Assembly (NCBI GenBank): GCA_002292285.1
Contig: DBBP01000015.1
Coordinates: forward strand, 1-12,026
Origin: Proteobacteria bacterium UBA981
Lineage (GTDB): Bacteria > Pseudomonadota > Gammaproteobacteria > Ga0077536
DNA: 12,026 nt
Direction: 5' to 3'
Shown here: positions 1 through 7,837 of the stretch, in pieces
Layout of the letters: every line of letters begins with the position of its first letter
Position numbering within the stretch: position 1 is the stretch's first letter
The notes under the pieces: model-generated
What the model saw: only the letters and a program-made list of their open reading frames with translations
What the model was told of the DNA's origin: nothing
The model's database searches: none
Position numbers and translations under genes: made by a program

Positions 1-1
1 G

Positions 2-178
2 TCCAGGCGTTGGGGTCCACCTCTGCGGCACGGTTTGCGTCTGCTGGAGCCCCAGAAACATGACATCACCTGTTCTGACGCACACGCAGATAGCCGCTAC
101 ACACAAGGCGGCCTCGCTGCGAACGTGAAGAGCTTTGCCATTAAAGACACTGTTAGCCCAGTCCTAGCACGCCGTTAA
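2..178 (+). other. Open reading frame running in from the left edge, unrecognised
   Basis: This frame is open from the window edge for 58 codons and ends in TAA, just before the ribosome binding site of the next gene. It includes the stretches RRWGPPLRHGLRLLE and KSFAIKDTVSPVLARR. I recognise no family, and a second frame is also open for about 41 codons here, so openness alone is weak evidence. It may be the 3' end of a gene that starts outside the window, or chance in a GC-rich stretch. Confidence 0.2.
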
Positions 179-192
179 ACAGGAGCGCCAAA

Positions 193-366
193 ATGCGGAA
201 GTTCTTAGTCCGGAGTCTTTTCCTAATCTTACTACTCAGTGCGGGCCTTTCTCCTGCCCAAATGCCAGGTCAACCGGCAAACAGTTTCGTTTCGGGTTCC
301 AACTGGCATTGCAGCAGCGGGTACAAGAAATCCGGGAATGAATGCGTCAATATTTTTGAACCGTAG
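193..366 (+). CDS. Small secreted cysteine-containing peptide, 57 residues
   Basis: ATG follows an AGGAG ribosome binding site with about 7 bases of spacing. The product starts with a clear Sec signal peptide (MRKFLVRSLFLILLLSAG, cleavage probably near residue 22). A short mature part follows, with a W-x-C then GYKKSGNEC pattern at about residues 38-51. Such 'W.C..GY...G..C' units recur in small exported bacterial proteins and could form one disulfide in the periplasm. This is inference; no function is known to me. The first 18 or so residues are nearly the same as those of the gene at 616, although the rest differs, so the two 5' ends look duplicated. The gene stands alone with no operon partner. 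Confidence 0.6.
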   Translation: MRKFLVRSLFLILLLSAGLSPAQMPGQPANSFVSGSNWHCSSGYKKSGNECVNIFEP

Positions 367-581
367 CAAGGGAAGGTAGATAATCTTGGTCAGTGTTGAT
401 TAGTTAGCCTCACATCAGACACCGCGGAAAATTGAGAGCGACCCGATATGTTCTGCGTGCGCCGGAGCGGGCTAAGCGAACGGCACACTGAGTGGGCGAG
501 TTCCGCATTATTCTCTCTACCTATTAATCTGCACATCCGGCACGACACCATAGACCCGAGAAACTGGTGCTCAATCGATAC

Positions 582-615
582 TTAGGCGTAAGCTCTGCTC
601 TAACGGAGTGCCTAA
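582..615 (+). promoter_or_regulatory. Inverted repeat enclosing the ribosome binding site of the gene at 616
   Basis: TTAGGC at 582-587 is the exact inverse of GCCTAA at 610-615, which touches the ATG. The loop holds the GGAG ribosome binding site (605-608) and an upstream CTC that could pair with it. If it folds in the mRNA, it could hide the start site. The six-base stem with a 22-base loop is modest and may be chance. Confidence 0.25.
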
Positions 616-855
616 ATGCAGAAATTCCTTATCCGAAGTCTTTTCCTAATCTTGCTACTCAGTGCGGCTGAGAGCTGGGCGTTGCCCCGCTGTCCGAGTG
701 ACACTGGAGTCTTTTGGACGAACTGTTATGGCACCGTTACCGATCCCTCTGGGGAATGCGTCGGGCGGGCAGAGCCTATCCTAAAGAAACGGGCGGCCAT
801 CAAACAACGAACGGTGGCCGAACGACGATTGCAGCATGCAAAAGCTGCTGCTTGA
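616..855 (+). CDS. Exported protein with MORN-protein-like N-terminus, probably truncated, 79 residues
   Basis: ATG is preceded by GGAG at 605-608. The N-terminus is a signal peptide (MQKFLIRSLFLILLLSA) almost identical to that of the gene at 193. The mature start LPRCPSDTGVFWTNCYGTV (about residues 23-41), followed by TDPSGE, resembles the segment that leads into MORN repeats in exported bacterial proteins. Those repeats would then continue with YVGEF-type units. Here the sequence departs right after that point into a basic tail (about residues 52-79) with no MORN repeat, so the gene seems truncated or recombined. It overlaps the next reading frame by 20 bases. The family assignment is from memory of the pattern. 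The function is unknown. Confidence 0.45.
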   Translation: MQKFLIRSLFLILLLSAAESWALPRCPSDTGVFWTNCYGTVTDPSGECVGRAEPILKKRAAIKQRTVAERRLQHAKAAA

Positions 856-1351
856 AACTAATCAGGAGGCAGATGAGCCGGAGTCTCCATTAACGAATAT
901 CCAACTTGGTCTCAACTTATTTGATGACGGACACGAAGCCGAGGTATTCATAAAAAGCGGGTATTACTGTCACCGTACTATCTGCCAGCAAGCTAGCGGT
1001 CACGCCGGCGAGGTCGGTGTCCCTGTCAAAATCGGAACTTTGGTTTTTACCGATGGGGAGCCGACGTATTACACATCCTCCGAGTTTGGTAAGAGAGGCT
1101 TCTGTGCACAGTGCGGAACAAAGCTTATCTGGAAAGCCTCAGACGCAGAACTGGACTGGGCGACAAATGTGAATGCTGACTCACCAGGCAACCGCCGAGA
1201 CGTCCAACTCACTAGGCACATCTACGTTGATACTTAAATGCCCTGGAATCGGATGTCGGATGACCTTCCGAGATTTGTAAAGCCTGATATGGAGGCCGTG
1301 ATGGAAATGTGGATGAAAGAGCGCGGCGCGGAACCTCTGCGTTCCAAATAA
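836..1351 (+). pseudogene. Broken GFA/CENP-V-type zinc protein (formaldehyde-activating enzyme-like)
   Basis: The part from about 940 onward reads as a GFA-domain protein. It has YYCHRTICQQASG, then TYYTSSEFGKRGFCAQCGTK, then LTRHIYVDT, a stop (TAA, 1235-1237), and in the same frame MPWNRMSDDLPRF and 24 more codons to a second stop at 1349-1351. GFA proteins end with a segment like HI-V-x-x-x-PW-x-x-x-DDLP, so the TAA splits a normal C-terminus and probably arose from CAA. The usual first zinc motif (CxCG) is absent because the N-terminus is unrelated sequence. In the second motif, CHCxxC, the middle cysteine is arginine. Only CAQCG is intact. The family binds zinc and acts on S-hydroxymethylglutathione or has other, uncertain roles; this copy should be inactive. 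Confidence 0.65.
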
Positions 1352-1444
1352 GAATTAATTAGCCACTTCCTCTCAAATCGATCGGTAGAGCAGTACGCTC
1401 ACTAATGCTGGAGCTTTTCTTCAAGTACAAGGCTGGCACTGTGG

Positions 1445-1921
1445 CTACCAACAGGCAGCTACAGTATCGCGGACCGATGCCGTGGAAGAACTCGAGCACG
1501 TCGTGCCATTCAGAATGCACTGAACGCCGGACTCGTCCAGCGTCAGGGCCCCGCATTCAGTATCGTCTGCCTGTGGACCCGACGGCGTGGCAGTAAGGGT
1601 GTAACTCGTCGCGGACAAGCTAGTCACCGCAATATTGTATTTTGCGGTGTCACTGCCGCTTTGCGGCGACGTCGTATACGGCAAGGCATTGACAAGATTT
1701 CCAACGCTGGTTGAGTCATCGAAACGGCCCTGGGCGCTAAAGGCGCGTTCAAGGAACAAAGCCAGTTCTTGCACATCGGCCGCAGCAGCGACGCGACTGG
1801 TGTCGATGACGTGATTGCGATAATTGGGCACCGCAATCGCCGCCAGCAGAGCAACTATCGCTACAGTAATCATCAGCTCAATAAGGCTAAACCCAGCATG
1901 TTGTCCTGCGCGCGTATTCAT
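1445..1921 (-). CDS. pilE: Type IV minor pilin PilE, 158 residues
   Basis: The product has a short basic leader ending in glycine 10 and then the class III signal FSLIELMITVAIVALLAAIA, with the glutamate at +5 needed for assembly. Prepilin peptidase would cut at G10/F11 and methylate the new N-terminus. The long N-terminal helix anchors it in the inner membrane until assembly. The C-terminal half holds cysteines at ECGALTL, VQCIL, TTCSS and the final AACW, suitable for a disulfide loop. Its position, last in a fimT-pilV-pilW-pilX-pilY1 operon, matches pilE of Pseudomonas, a minor pilin and not the major subunit. Its ATG overlaps the stop of the upstream gene in an ATGA arrangement, implying translational coupling. 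I see no convincing terminator downstream. Confidence 0.85.
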   Translation of the reverse strand: MNTRAGQHAGFSLIELMITVAIVALLAAIAVPNYRNHVIDTSRVAAAADVQELALFLERAFSAQGRFDDSTSVGNLVNALPYTTSPQSGSDTAKYNIAVTSLSATSYTLTATPSGPQADDTECGALTLDESGVQCILNGTTCSSSSTASVRDTVAACW

Positions 1922-2280
1922 CGGTCGGACACGCCTTCCTCGTCCAGCTGCGGCGGAATTTCTTCCACTACGCTGATCTTGGTCACATCAAAAGAGCGGC
2001 CACGAAAGTTATAGGTAAATCGCACTGCTGTTCCCGGGGCAATGTCGGCCGGCTTCACAATGATGGTGCCATTTAAATCACGCATCGATAACTGCGCGCC
2101 GTATGTCATTGCACGATCATCGATTACGAGCGTGCGCTCTTGTTCGTTGACGTCATCCAGCACGCCGTAGGCGGTAGCTATGCCTGGCTCCTCCTCTTCC
2201 TGCGCCTGTACGGGCAAACATATTCCCGCCAGCGTTATCAGCGTGACTAGTAATCCGGTCCAACTCCGGGAATATCGCAT
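1918..2280 (-). CDS. Small exported protein in the pilY2 position, 120 residues
   Basis: I chose the ATG at 2280 because a GGAG sits 9 bases upstream; an in-frame ATG at 2295 has no such site and overlaps the GGAG. The product begins with a signal peptide (RSWTGLLVTLITLAGICLPVQA) and probable cleavage before QEEEEPG. The mature part has GVLDDVNEQERTLVIDDRAM, then PADIAPGTAVRFTYN. This suggests a small beta-rich fold, and the protein ends in an acidic tail. It lies between pilY1 (about 21 bases downstream of its stop) and pilE (4-base overlap), exactly where Pseudomonas has pilY2, a protein of similar size and unclear role in fimbrial biogenesis. I infer a pilY2-like role from position, length and general pattern; sequence similarity was not tested. 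Confidence 0.65.
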   Translation of the reverse strand: MRYSRSWTGLLVTLITLAGICLPVQAQEEEEPGIATAYGVLDDVNEQERTLVIDDRAMTYGAQLSMRDLNGTIIVKPADIAPGTAVRFTYNFRGRSFDVTKISVVEEIPPQLDEEGVSDR

Positions 2281-2301
2281 CGTTGTGAACTCCATTACGT
2301 G

Positions 2302-5300
2302 CTATTTGATCTGGCGCCACGACTGGCGACCAAGACTTTGCGCAGCGGCATTGACGTCGCTAACTTCAGTAGACCCGTCCAGGCCAGCACTGATTGCATG
2401 GTTGACCGTACCGTCACTGCTTGAAATTACCGTCACTGGCGCTACTGTCGCCTGCCCAATTAGTCCATTGTCATGGTCATAACCGCCACTTCCGTCGCTT
2501 TGTGCATCGCCGATACCAAAGTTACCGTCGCCGTCGAAATCGAATACCGCGAAATCGGTTTTTCCACCAGTCAGCGGATCAAAAGCCATCAGCGCAGAAA
2601 ATCCGCCAGCATCCTCACAGCCGCCCGCAGGGACAAAGGTATTGAAGATGACGAGCGGTTTGTTGTCTTCAGTAATTTCAACAATCGGATCAGCGATAAT
2701 CATTTCGCCTTCAGCGCCATTGACCGGTGAGACGAAATCCAGATACCAACCTTTTTGGGTGCTGTAATCGACGTTGTTCTGGGTCAGCGTGCGGGTGAAC
2801 TGGTGCAGCGTGTCGAAGGTGTCGACGTCTTCTTCAATGATCTCCTGGGGTTGCAGGACGGTTGTCGGTTGCGCGGCACCACCGGGCAAATCACGAGCGC
2901 CGACCGAAGCGACTACAGCACCAGTGTCACGGATGCCGTAGAAGGTGTGAACCTCAGCGGGGTTCCTGACCAGATCGTCGCCGCTGACAAAAAATCGGCC
3001 GGTGCCGAACAACACGACGTAACCACCATCGGGGTGCACAATGATGGCCGGTTTGGAGGTGATAGGTTGCGCTTTGCCGCTTGGCGCAATCGCGGTATAG
3101 AGCGGATTCCCATCGAATTCTATCGACCAGTTGCTCGCCGACTCGTCGCTGATATCGAATTTCCAGAGATTTCCAAACATGTCGCCGGCGTAGACGAACT
3201 CGGCTGAAAAGTCACCGTCACTGTCGATGGCCAGCGGGGTCGCCATGCCATTCGGAACGCTATGGCTTCCTACTCGGGTGTTGAATCTTTTGATGATCGC
3301 TCCGGTCGCCAGATTGATGACGAACAGCTGTGCTTTCCCTCCCTCGCTGTTGTAGCCATTACCCACAACAGCAGCCCACACGCCACTGTTTAATCGTACG
3401 ATTTGCGCCTTGCCAAGCACCAGGCCAAGGCGGCGATGAGTAAATTCCCATAACACATCTGTGCCATTGAAAGTCGTCGGGTTGGACACATTAAGGGCGA
3501 ACAAAGCCGGCGCCCCACGACCGGTGGAACCAACCAGAACGCTTTTCCAGCCATTCGAAACATACGCGTCAGCGGTCTGCAAAGAGCCATCAACGTAGAA
3601 TTCATGTGCATAGCTGGTGTCGGTCAACGCCGCGAGCTTGGCAAATATGGCGTCGGGGACGTAGGCGAATTCTTCAGTGCCCGAGTCGGTGCGAAATCCG
3701 TGCAGCATGCCATCGTTGGCCCCAACGTAAACCATGTCTTCCCGGGAATGCTTGCTCGCAATGTAGTCGTTGAAGCTGGAACCTTCAGATCCGCCCAGCG
3801 TCTGGTATGGCAATGTCGATTGCTGCTTGGTCACCGCGATGGGCGTTGAATGCACGATGTCCCCGAGCAACTCTTCGCGATTACGCATCAGGCCGCCGTT
3901 TTGCAGTTCCAACGTGCGATCGCCTCGAACGTATTCGAGCACATCCTGACTGCCGATCCGTAACCGTTGATCTCCCGAAATCTTCGACCACTCAAACTGG
4001 ACGCCGGTTGCTTGCGAGAGTTCGGAATTCCAAGTAAAGATGTCGCGATAGACTTCTAGCGGGATATTGTCGCTCGCGTTCCACAAGGTTGATCCGATGA
4101 TGCCGCCTTCGAGGAACTCGAGGGCGAACAAGTCACCGTCCCAATTCTCGGCATCAAAAAAACCCTGGAAAATTAGCGAACCTGTTTGAATCGATTGGCT
4201 GGTCGCGGCTACTGCCGATGCTGAGCCCGTGCGGTTGCCAATATCACCAAGCGCGTCGTTCAGGCTATCGATTAATTCTTGCGGGTTCTGCCCAGCAAGA
4301 TATAAACCGCGCGAATTGAAGGCGGCATGGCGCATGTCGTCGATCGTAGTCAGCTTATTTGACTTAGGTTCCGGCCATGGCGGTGGGGGCGTCGCATCTT
4401 TGTGATCGGCGGGCTCGTTGGTTAACGTGCCATCGAGCCCGAACGCAACCGAATAAGTCACCAGGTGTTGTGAGGAATTCTCATCGACATTGGTGATTAC
4501 TGGCACGTTGTCGGCAAGCGTCGACAAGTCTTTTTCGTAGTACTTCATCGCCACATCGGCGAGGGTGTCGGAAAAAGTGTCGGAATGAGGACCGCCGTCG
4601 AATTCACCGGCGCCGTCTACGTCGGTATTACCGACACTTGGTTTGCTACCGTTCCAGAAACCATCTGAGAAAAGCACCGTGAAATTCTGCTGGCATTCGC
4701 CGCCATCAACGGCGGGCAGAATTGGCGACGCATCGTCGAATCCGAGTGGACTATGCAGCGAATTGCCGGAGTCCGTTTGATCAAAATATTCGCCCGTATT
4801 CTCCAGCAATCTGCGTAGAGGCGTACCGCCGGTTGAATTGACCTGAAACAGTTCGTCGAGCAGATTTTCTTTCGCGCTCGCGTCCGTCATATCGTCTATC
4901 GGCGTGCCGACACTGTTGTTATTGTGCAATGTCGCCAAACCCATGCGCTGCGCTGAGTTTGTGATGAGCTCGGAGACTGCGCGCTTCAAAACGTATTCGC
5001 GTTTTCGATAATACGAGTACCAATTGGCAACGTTTGTTTGCTCGGCATCGCTGAGCGTGTCGACAAATATCCAACGGGCGTCAGTGTAGTTTTTTGCACG
5101 CGAGCTGTACCCGGCATACCCGATGTTAGACACGGGGCATTCACCGCTCTGATAAACGCCGTCAGCAGGCTTGCCACCCGACCCGTCCACCCACAGACCG
5201 TAACCTATCGCATAGCCGGTATAATCGGCATTCAGCAAGTTGCGCGTTGGACCATTGGCTCGGTACGGGTCGATCGCAGCAGCCGAAATCGATTGATCGG

Positions 5301-5673
5301 CATAGGCATCGCCGTTCTCGTCTTCACCGAACCACGGCACATAGTTCGTTGTCGGGTCATAAGCCATCACGTTGTAGCCGACACAGAATTCACGATCTTC
5401 AGTTGAGTCGTTCGGCGAAAAATCAAGGTTGCCATAATTCGGGGCGGACGAGTGGGCTGCCAGCGCGCCGTTCGATAAAGTCACTTCCCAATCCATCGAA
5501 CCCGAATCGTCGACCGAGAAAAAGATATTCGCCTGGACATCGTTAGCTAGGAAGATCGGGGTGTTAGGAATGGACAGTGTGGCGCCTGCGCCAACGCTGT
5601 AACCAAATAGCAGACCCAGCAACAACGGATGAAATCGAGAAGCAAATTGTGTTTTTTTGAGCATTTTTTTCAT
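2302..5673 (-). CDS. pilY1: PilY1, type IV pilus tip adhesin and assembly factor, 1123 residues
   Basis: PilY1 is exported and sits at the pilus tip, where it helps assembly, surface sensing and adhesion. The protein begins with a signal peptide ending near residue 31. The N-terminal region carries DDSGSM at residues 55-60, a MIDAS-type metal site (D55-x-S57-x-S59) of a von Willebrand A-like domain. The C-terminal part is the PilY1 beta-propeller: GANDGMLHGF near residue 650, EFYVDGSLQ and STGRGAPALFALN after it. It also has the calcium-type loop DSDGDF near residue 817, and a second acidic loop, DFDGDGNFGIGDAQSDG, near 1045. It ends in GRQSWRQIK, the usual PilY1 ending. The length is close to that of the Pseudomonas protein (about 1160). 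The gene starts 45 bases after pilX, with GGAGG about 13 bases before ATG, a rather long spacing. Confidence 0.93.
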   Translation of the reverse strand: MKKMLKKTQFASRFHPLLLGLLFGYSVGAGATLSIPNTPIFLANDVQANIFFSVDDSGSMDWEVTLSNGALAAHSSAPNYGNLDFSPNDSTEDREFCVGYNVMAYDPTTNYVPWFGEDENGDAYADQSISAAAIDPYRANGPTRNLLNADYTGYAIGYGLWVDGSGGKPADGVYQSGECPVSNIGYAGYSSRAKNYTDARWIFVDTLSDAEQTNVANWYSYYRKREYVLKRAVSELITNSAQRMGLATLHNNNSVGTPIDDMTDASAKENLLDELFQVNSTGGTPLRRLLENTGEYFDQTDSGNSLHSPLGFDDASPILPAVDGGECQQNFTVLFSDGFWNGSKPSVGNTDVDGAGEFDGGPHSDTFSDTLADVAMKYYEKDLSTLADNVPVITNVDENSSQHLVTYSVAFGLDGTLTNEPADHKDATPPPPWPEPKSNKLTTIDDMRHAAFNSRGLYLAGQNPQELIDSLNDALGDIGNRTGSASAVAATSQSIQTGSLIFQGFFDAENWDGDLFALEFLEGGIIGSTLWNASDNIPLEVYRDIFTWNSELSQATGVQFEWSKISGDQRLRIGSQDVLEYVRGDRTLELQNGGLMRNREELLGDIVHSTPIAVTKQQSTLPYQTLGGSEGSSFNDYIASKHSREDMVYVGANDGMLHGFRTDSGTEEFAYVPDAIFAKLAALTDTSYAHEFYVDGSLQTADAYVSNGWKSVLVGSTGRGAPALFALNVSNPTTFNGTDVLWEFTHRRLGLVLGKAQIVRLNSGVWAAVVGNGYNSEGGKAQLFVINLATGAIIKRFNTRVGSHSVPNGMATPLAIDSDGDFSAEFVYAGDMFGNLWKFDISDESASNWSIEFDGNPLYTAIAPSGKAQPITSKPAIIVHPDGGYVVLFGTGRFFVSGDDLVRNPAEVHTFYGIRDTGAVVASVGARDLPGGAAQPTTVLQPQEIIEEDVDTFDTLHQFTRTLTQNNVDYSTQKGWYLDFVSPVNGAEGEMIIADPIVEITEDNKPLVIFNTFVPAGGCEDAGGFSALMAFDPLTGGKTDFAVFDFDGDGNFGIGDAQSDGSGGYDHDNGLIGQATVAPVTVISSSDGTVNHAISAGLDGSTEVSDVNAAAQSLGRQSWRQIK

Positions 5674-5718
5674 GTTTGATTACACATCCTCCAGCTAGTC
5701 GGGCCGAGCCAGATGTAC

Positions 5719-6228
5719 CTATTTCCTGGATAAGATGGTTGACTGGGTAATCGATGACGCATTGACATTCGCTCCCCATCCTTGAGCCGAGATGCGATAC
5801 GCGTAACGCCAGCAATCCTGATTGGTGCTAGCACTAGTATCGAGCGCGCAATTGTCGTCCCTCGGCACGCCACCCAAGTACTCAGCTATGTATTGCGGTT
5901 GTTGGGCGACACCAGGCAGAGTCGAACCTAGGCGGTTTTGCCAAGTAGTTGCAGAATCGCTCCATCTGGGCGTGCTTGCGGTGTTGGGAGCGTACAACCC
6001 GTCCGTGCCATCAGTTGCGGAGTAAACTGCAAACCCATTCGCAGCTGCCTCACCTTCTCTCAGAGCTGCCTCAGAGGCATCAAAAGAGCTTTGCTTATTA
6101 AAGAAATGCCCCGACATACGCTCACTGAGCACAGTCATTTTGACCGTCGAGACGCCGAGCATCGTCATCACCAGTAGCATAACTAGCGAGATAATTAGTG
6201 CGGAACCAGATTCAGTGGTTCTAGTCAC
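5719..6228 (-). CDS. pilX: Type IV minor pilin PilX, 169 residues
   Basis: I placed the start at GTG 6228, because GAGGAG at 6236-6241 lies 6 bases upstream. A TTG at 6234 would sit directly on that site. The product starts TRTTESG, then SALIISLVMLLVMTMLGVST, the PilX/GspK-type membrane helix. These pilins lack the glutamate at +5 found in the others, and its absence here fits a tip subunit. The motif SERMSGHFFNKQSSFDASEAAL is typical of PilX N-terminal regions. Two cysteines (NCALD and DCWRY) may form a disulfide. PilX is thought to interact with PilV, PilW and PilY1 in the priming complex. The gene follows pilW after 15 bases. Confidence 0.85.
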   Translation of the reverse strand: MTRTTESGSALIISLVMLLVMTMLGVSTVKMTVLSERMSGHFFNKQSSFDASEAALREGEAAANGFAVYSATDGTDGLYAPNTASTPRWSDSATTWQNRLGSTLPGVAQQPQYIAEYLGGVPRDDNCALDTSASTNQDCWRYAYRISAQGWGANVNASSITQSTILSRK

Positions 6229-6243
6229 GTGCAACTCCTCGCC

Positions 6244-7359
6244 CTAGGGCAAACGATTGCGCAGCGCTATCGTGCTAGAAAATATTAGCCGTAATCGGCG
6301 ATCGGCACCACTGCCATTGTTAACCACTGTTCCGTCAACAAACGTGACGGCGACGGGGAAATCGGTCACGAAATCGTCTTTGCTCTTTAACAACAGCGAA
6401 ACACGCGCGCTGACCACCCGCGACCAATCGGTCACACCAGCAGCATTCACATAACTGTCCGCGAACTCATCGCCGGCGGTATCTACACCGTAAGTCACAC
6501 GCATCATCTCTACGCCTTTGGCAACCGGAAGTGCAACCGGCGCAGCACCGCCGTCGATAATTCCCATCCGATACAAAGCCGGGATTGGGTCGGCGACCCC
6601 ATCGCCATCATCGTCACCGTTATCTGTAGCGACGAAGTAGCTGGCAGAAACTATAGGCGTGACTATCGACCCTGCCGCGTACGCTTGCTGGAGTGCAGCG
6701 TTCGGCGTCAAGACCCGCTCCGCACTCACCACTGTACTTGTCGTCGCGCGAAACAAATCGGCGCGGCGGCAATCTGTAATCAGGACCAAATCTTCGCCGG
6801 TTGGTGAAGATCCGCCAACTGTAATCGGCGGATCGAAGGCATCAAATTCCGACCTGCGGACACGCACTGCATCGCCGACGTTGGCCATCGAAGAACTCAT
6901 GGTGACCGCTGATCCAGCACCGCGCACGACCTGCACGATATCGCTGGTTTGACAGGTCGCGTTGCCGCCGCCATCGACGTCGCAAATAGTCAGATTGGTA
7001 TTCGTGTAATCCTGCGGCGGCGACGCGCCAACCCACCAGTCCTCACCGTCGTCATAGCCAAACAACGCCGAAGCCAAATCTATGGCCGGCGGTGTCCCCG
7101 CCGCAACTACATTTACGTCAACTTGCTGACGGCTATTACAACCAATGTAGCCCGACATCCTTAAATCGCGTGCGATGGATTGAATCGCATACAGGCCGTC
7201 CTCCTGAATGCGTGACAATGCTTTACTCAGACGAAAGCTTTGCTTATTTGCCGAGAACACTTGCAACGCCGACCCGAGGATAATCAGGCCCAGGGTCATG
7301 GCAACCATGAGTTCGACCAAGGTCACGCCGCGTTGCGTCGTGGGATTGCGGATTGTCAT
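6244..7359 (-). CDS. pilW: Type IV minor pilin PilW, 371 residues
   Basis: The ATG at 7359 is chosen because it gives the normal short leader, MTIRNPTTQRG, followed by VTLVELMVAMTLGLIILGSA with glutamate at +5. A GGAAGG lies about 10 bases upstream. A longer in-frame start at 7449 would lie inside pilV. Downstream of the helix come LSRIQEDGLYAIQSIARDLRMSGYIGC, characteristic of PilW, and a large C-terminal domain with several cysteines (SGYIGC, TICDVD, ATCQTS, ITDCRR). PilW is a minor pilin that works with PilX and PilY1 at the pilus tip. The gene begins 28 bases after pilV. The length is within the usual range for the family (about 270-370). Confidence 0.9.
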   Translation of the reverse strand: MTIRNPTTQRGVTLVELMVAMTLGLIILGSALQVFSANKQSFRLSKALSRIQEDGLYAIQSIARDLRMSGYIGCNSRQQVDVNVVAAGTPPAIDLASALFGYDDGEDWWVGASPPQDYTNTNLTICDVDGGGNATCQTSDIVQVVRGAGSAVTMSSSMANVGDAVRVRRSEFDAFDPPITVGGSSPTGEDLVLITDCRRADLFRATTSTVVSAERVLTPNAALQQAYAAGSIVTPIVSASYFVATDNGDDDGDGVADPIPALYRMGIIDGGAAPVALPVAKGVEMMRVTYGVDTAGDEFADSYVNAAGVTDWSRVVSARVSLLLKSKDDFVTDFPVAVTFVDGTVVNNGSGADRRLRLIFSSTIALRNRLP

Positions 7360-7387
7360 GCTTGCCAGCCCTTCCCGTTCTGCGAAA

Positions 7388-7837
7388 TCAGATTTCGCTA
7401 GTGAAGGTGTATTGCTGTGAAGTCGATCCACCGATGGCACGACCATCATCCCATTGCACAGTTACCGTACAAATGCGTGTGTTCGCGCACGAAATAAGCG
7501 CATCACCTGAGGGTAACAAGCTCAGGTGGATGGCGAACAATTCCGCCAGGTCATCATCTACCAACGGTGCATTTCCATCTCCGACCGGCGCATCATCGCC
7601 CAGAGCCATGTTGTAATTACCTGCCAATGCCGCAGTGCGATTGCTACGCAGGCGATCCATGGCGTCGTAAGCGATTAGCACTGCTTGCGAGCGGTGGTGA
7701 GAGCTGGAACCGCCGCGTAGACTAGTCGCCTGCAATGACGCGGCCCCGAGAATGCCGATGGCCAGGATGATCAAAGCGACGAGCGTTTCGATCATAGAAA
7801 AACCGCGCTGCTGACGTCTTTGGTTCAGCCTGTTCAT
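7388..7837 (-). CDS. pilV: Type IV minor pilin PilV, 149 residues
   Basis: The leader is basic and ends in glycine 12, followed by FSMIETLVALIILAIGILGA, a class III signal with glutamate at +5. The segment LQATSLRGGSSSHHRSQAVLIAYDAMDRLRSNR is typical of PilV: pilins of this type carry 'A..DM.+R+R.N'-like motifs after the helix. The C-terminal part has two cysteines (ISCAN, RICTV). The ATG shares one base with the fimT stop (TGATG), so translation is probably coupled. PilV is a minor pilin of the priming complex that starts pilus assembly. Confidence 0.88.
   Translation of the reverse strand: MNRLNQRRQQRGFSMIETLVALIILAIGILGAASLQATSLRGGSSSHHRSQAVLIAYDAMDRLRSNRTAALAGNYNMALGDDAPVGDGNAPLVDDDLAELFAIHLSLLPSGDALISCANTRICTVTVQWDDGRAIGGSTSQQYTFTSEI

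Noticed and set aside
170..620. Integron cassette recombination sites (attC), suggested by GTTAAAC just upstream of the gene at 193 and small unrelated genes in a row
   Set aside because: No partner RYYYAAC core with the imperfect inverted structure is visible, and the equivalent place before 616 reads TCTAACG and does not fit.
1359..1596. Reading frames on both strands overlapping the 3' end of pilE
   Set aside because: They are shadows of pilE in other frames, with no ribosome binding site or family likeness.
2755..5546. Several plus-strand frames of 80-150 residues opposite pilY1
   Set aside because: They lie entirely antisense to a clearly coding 1123-residue gene and look like by-products of its codon usage.
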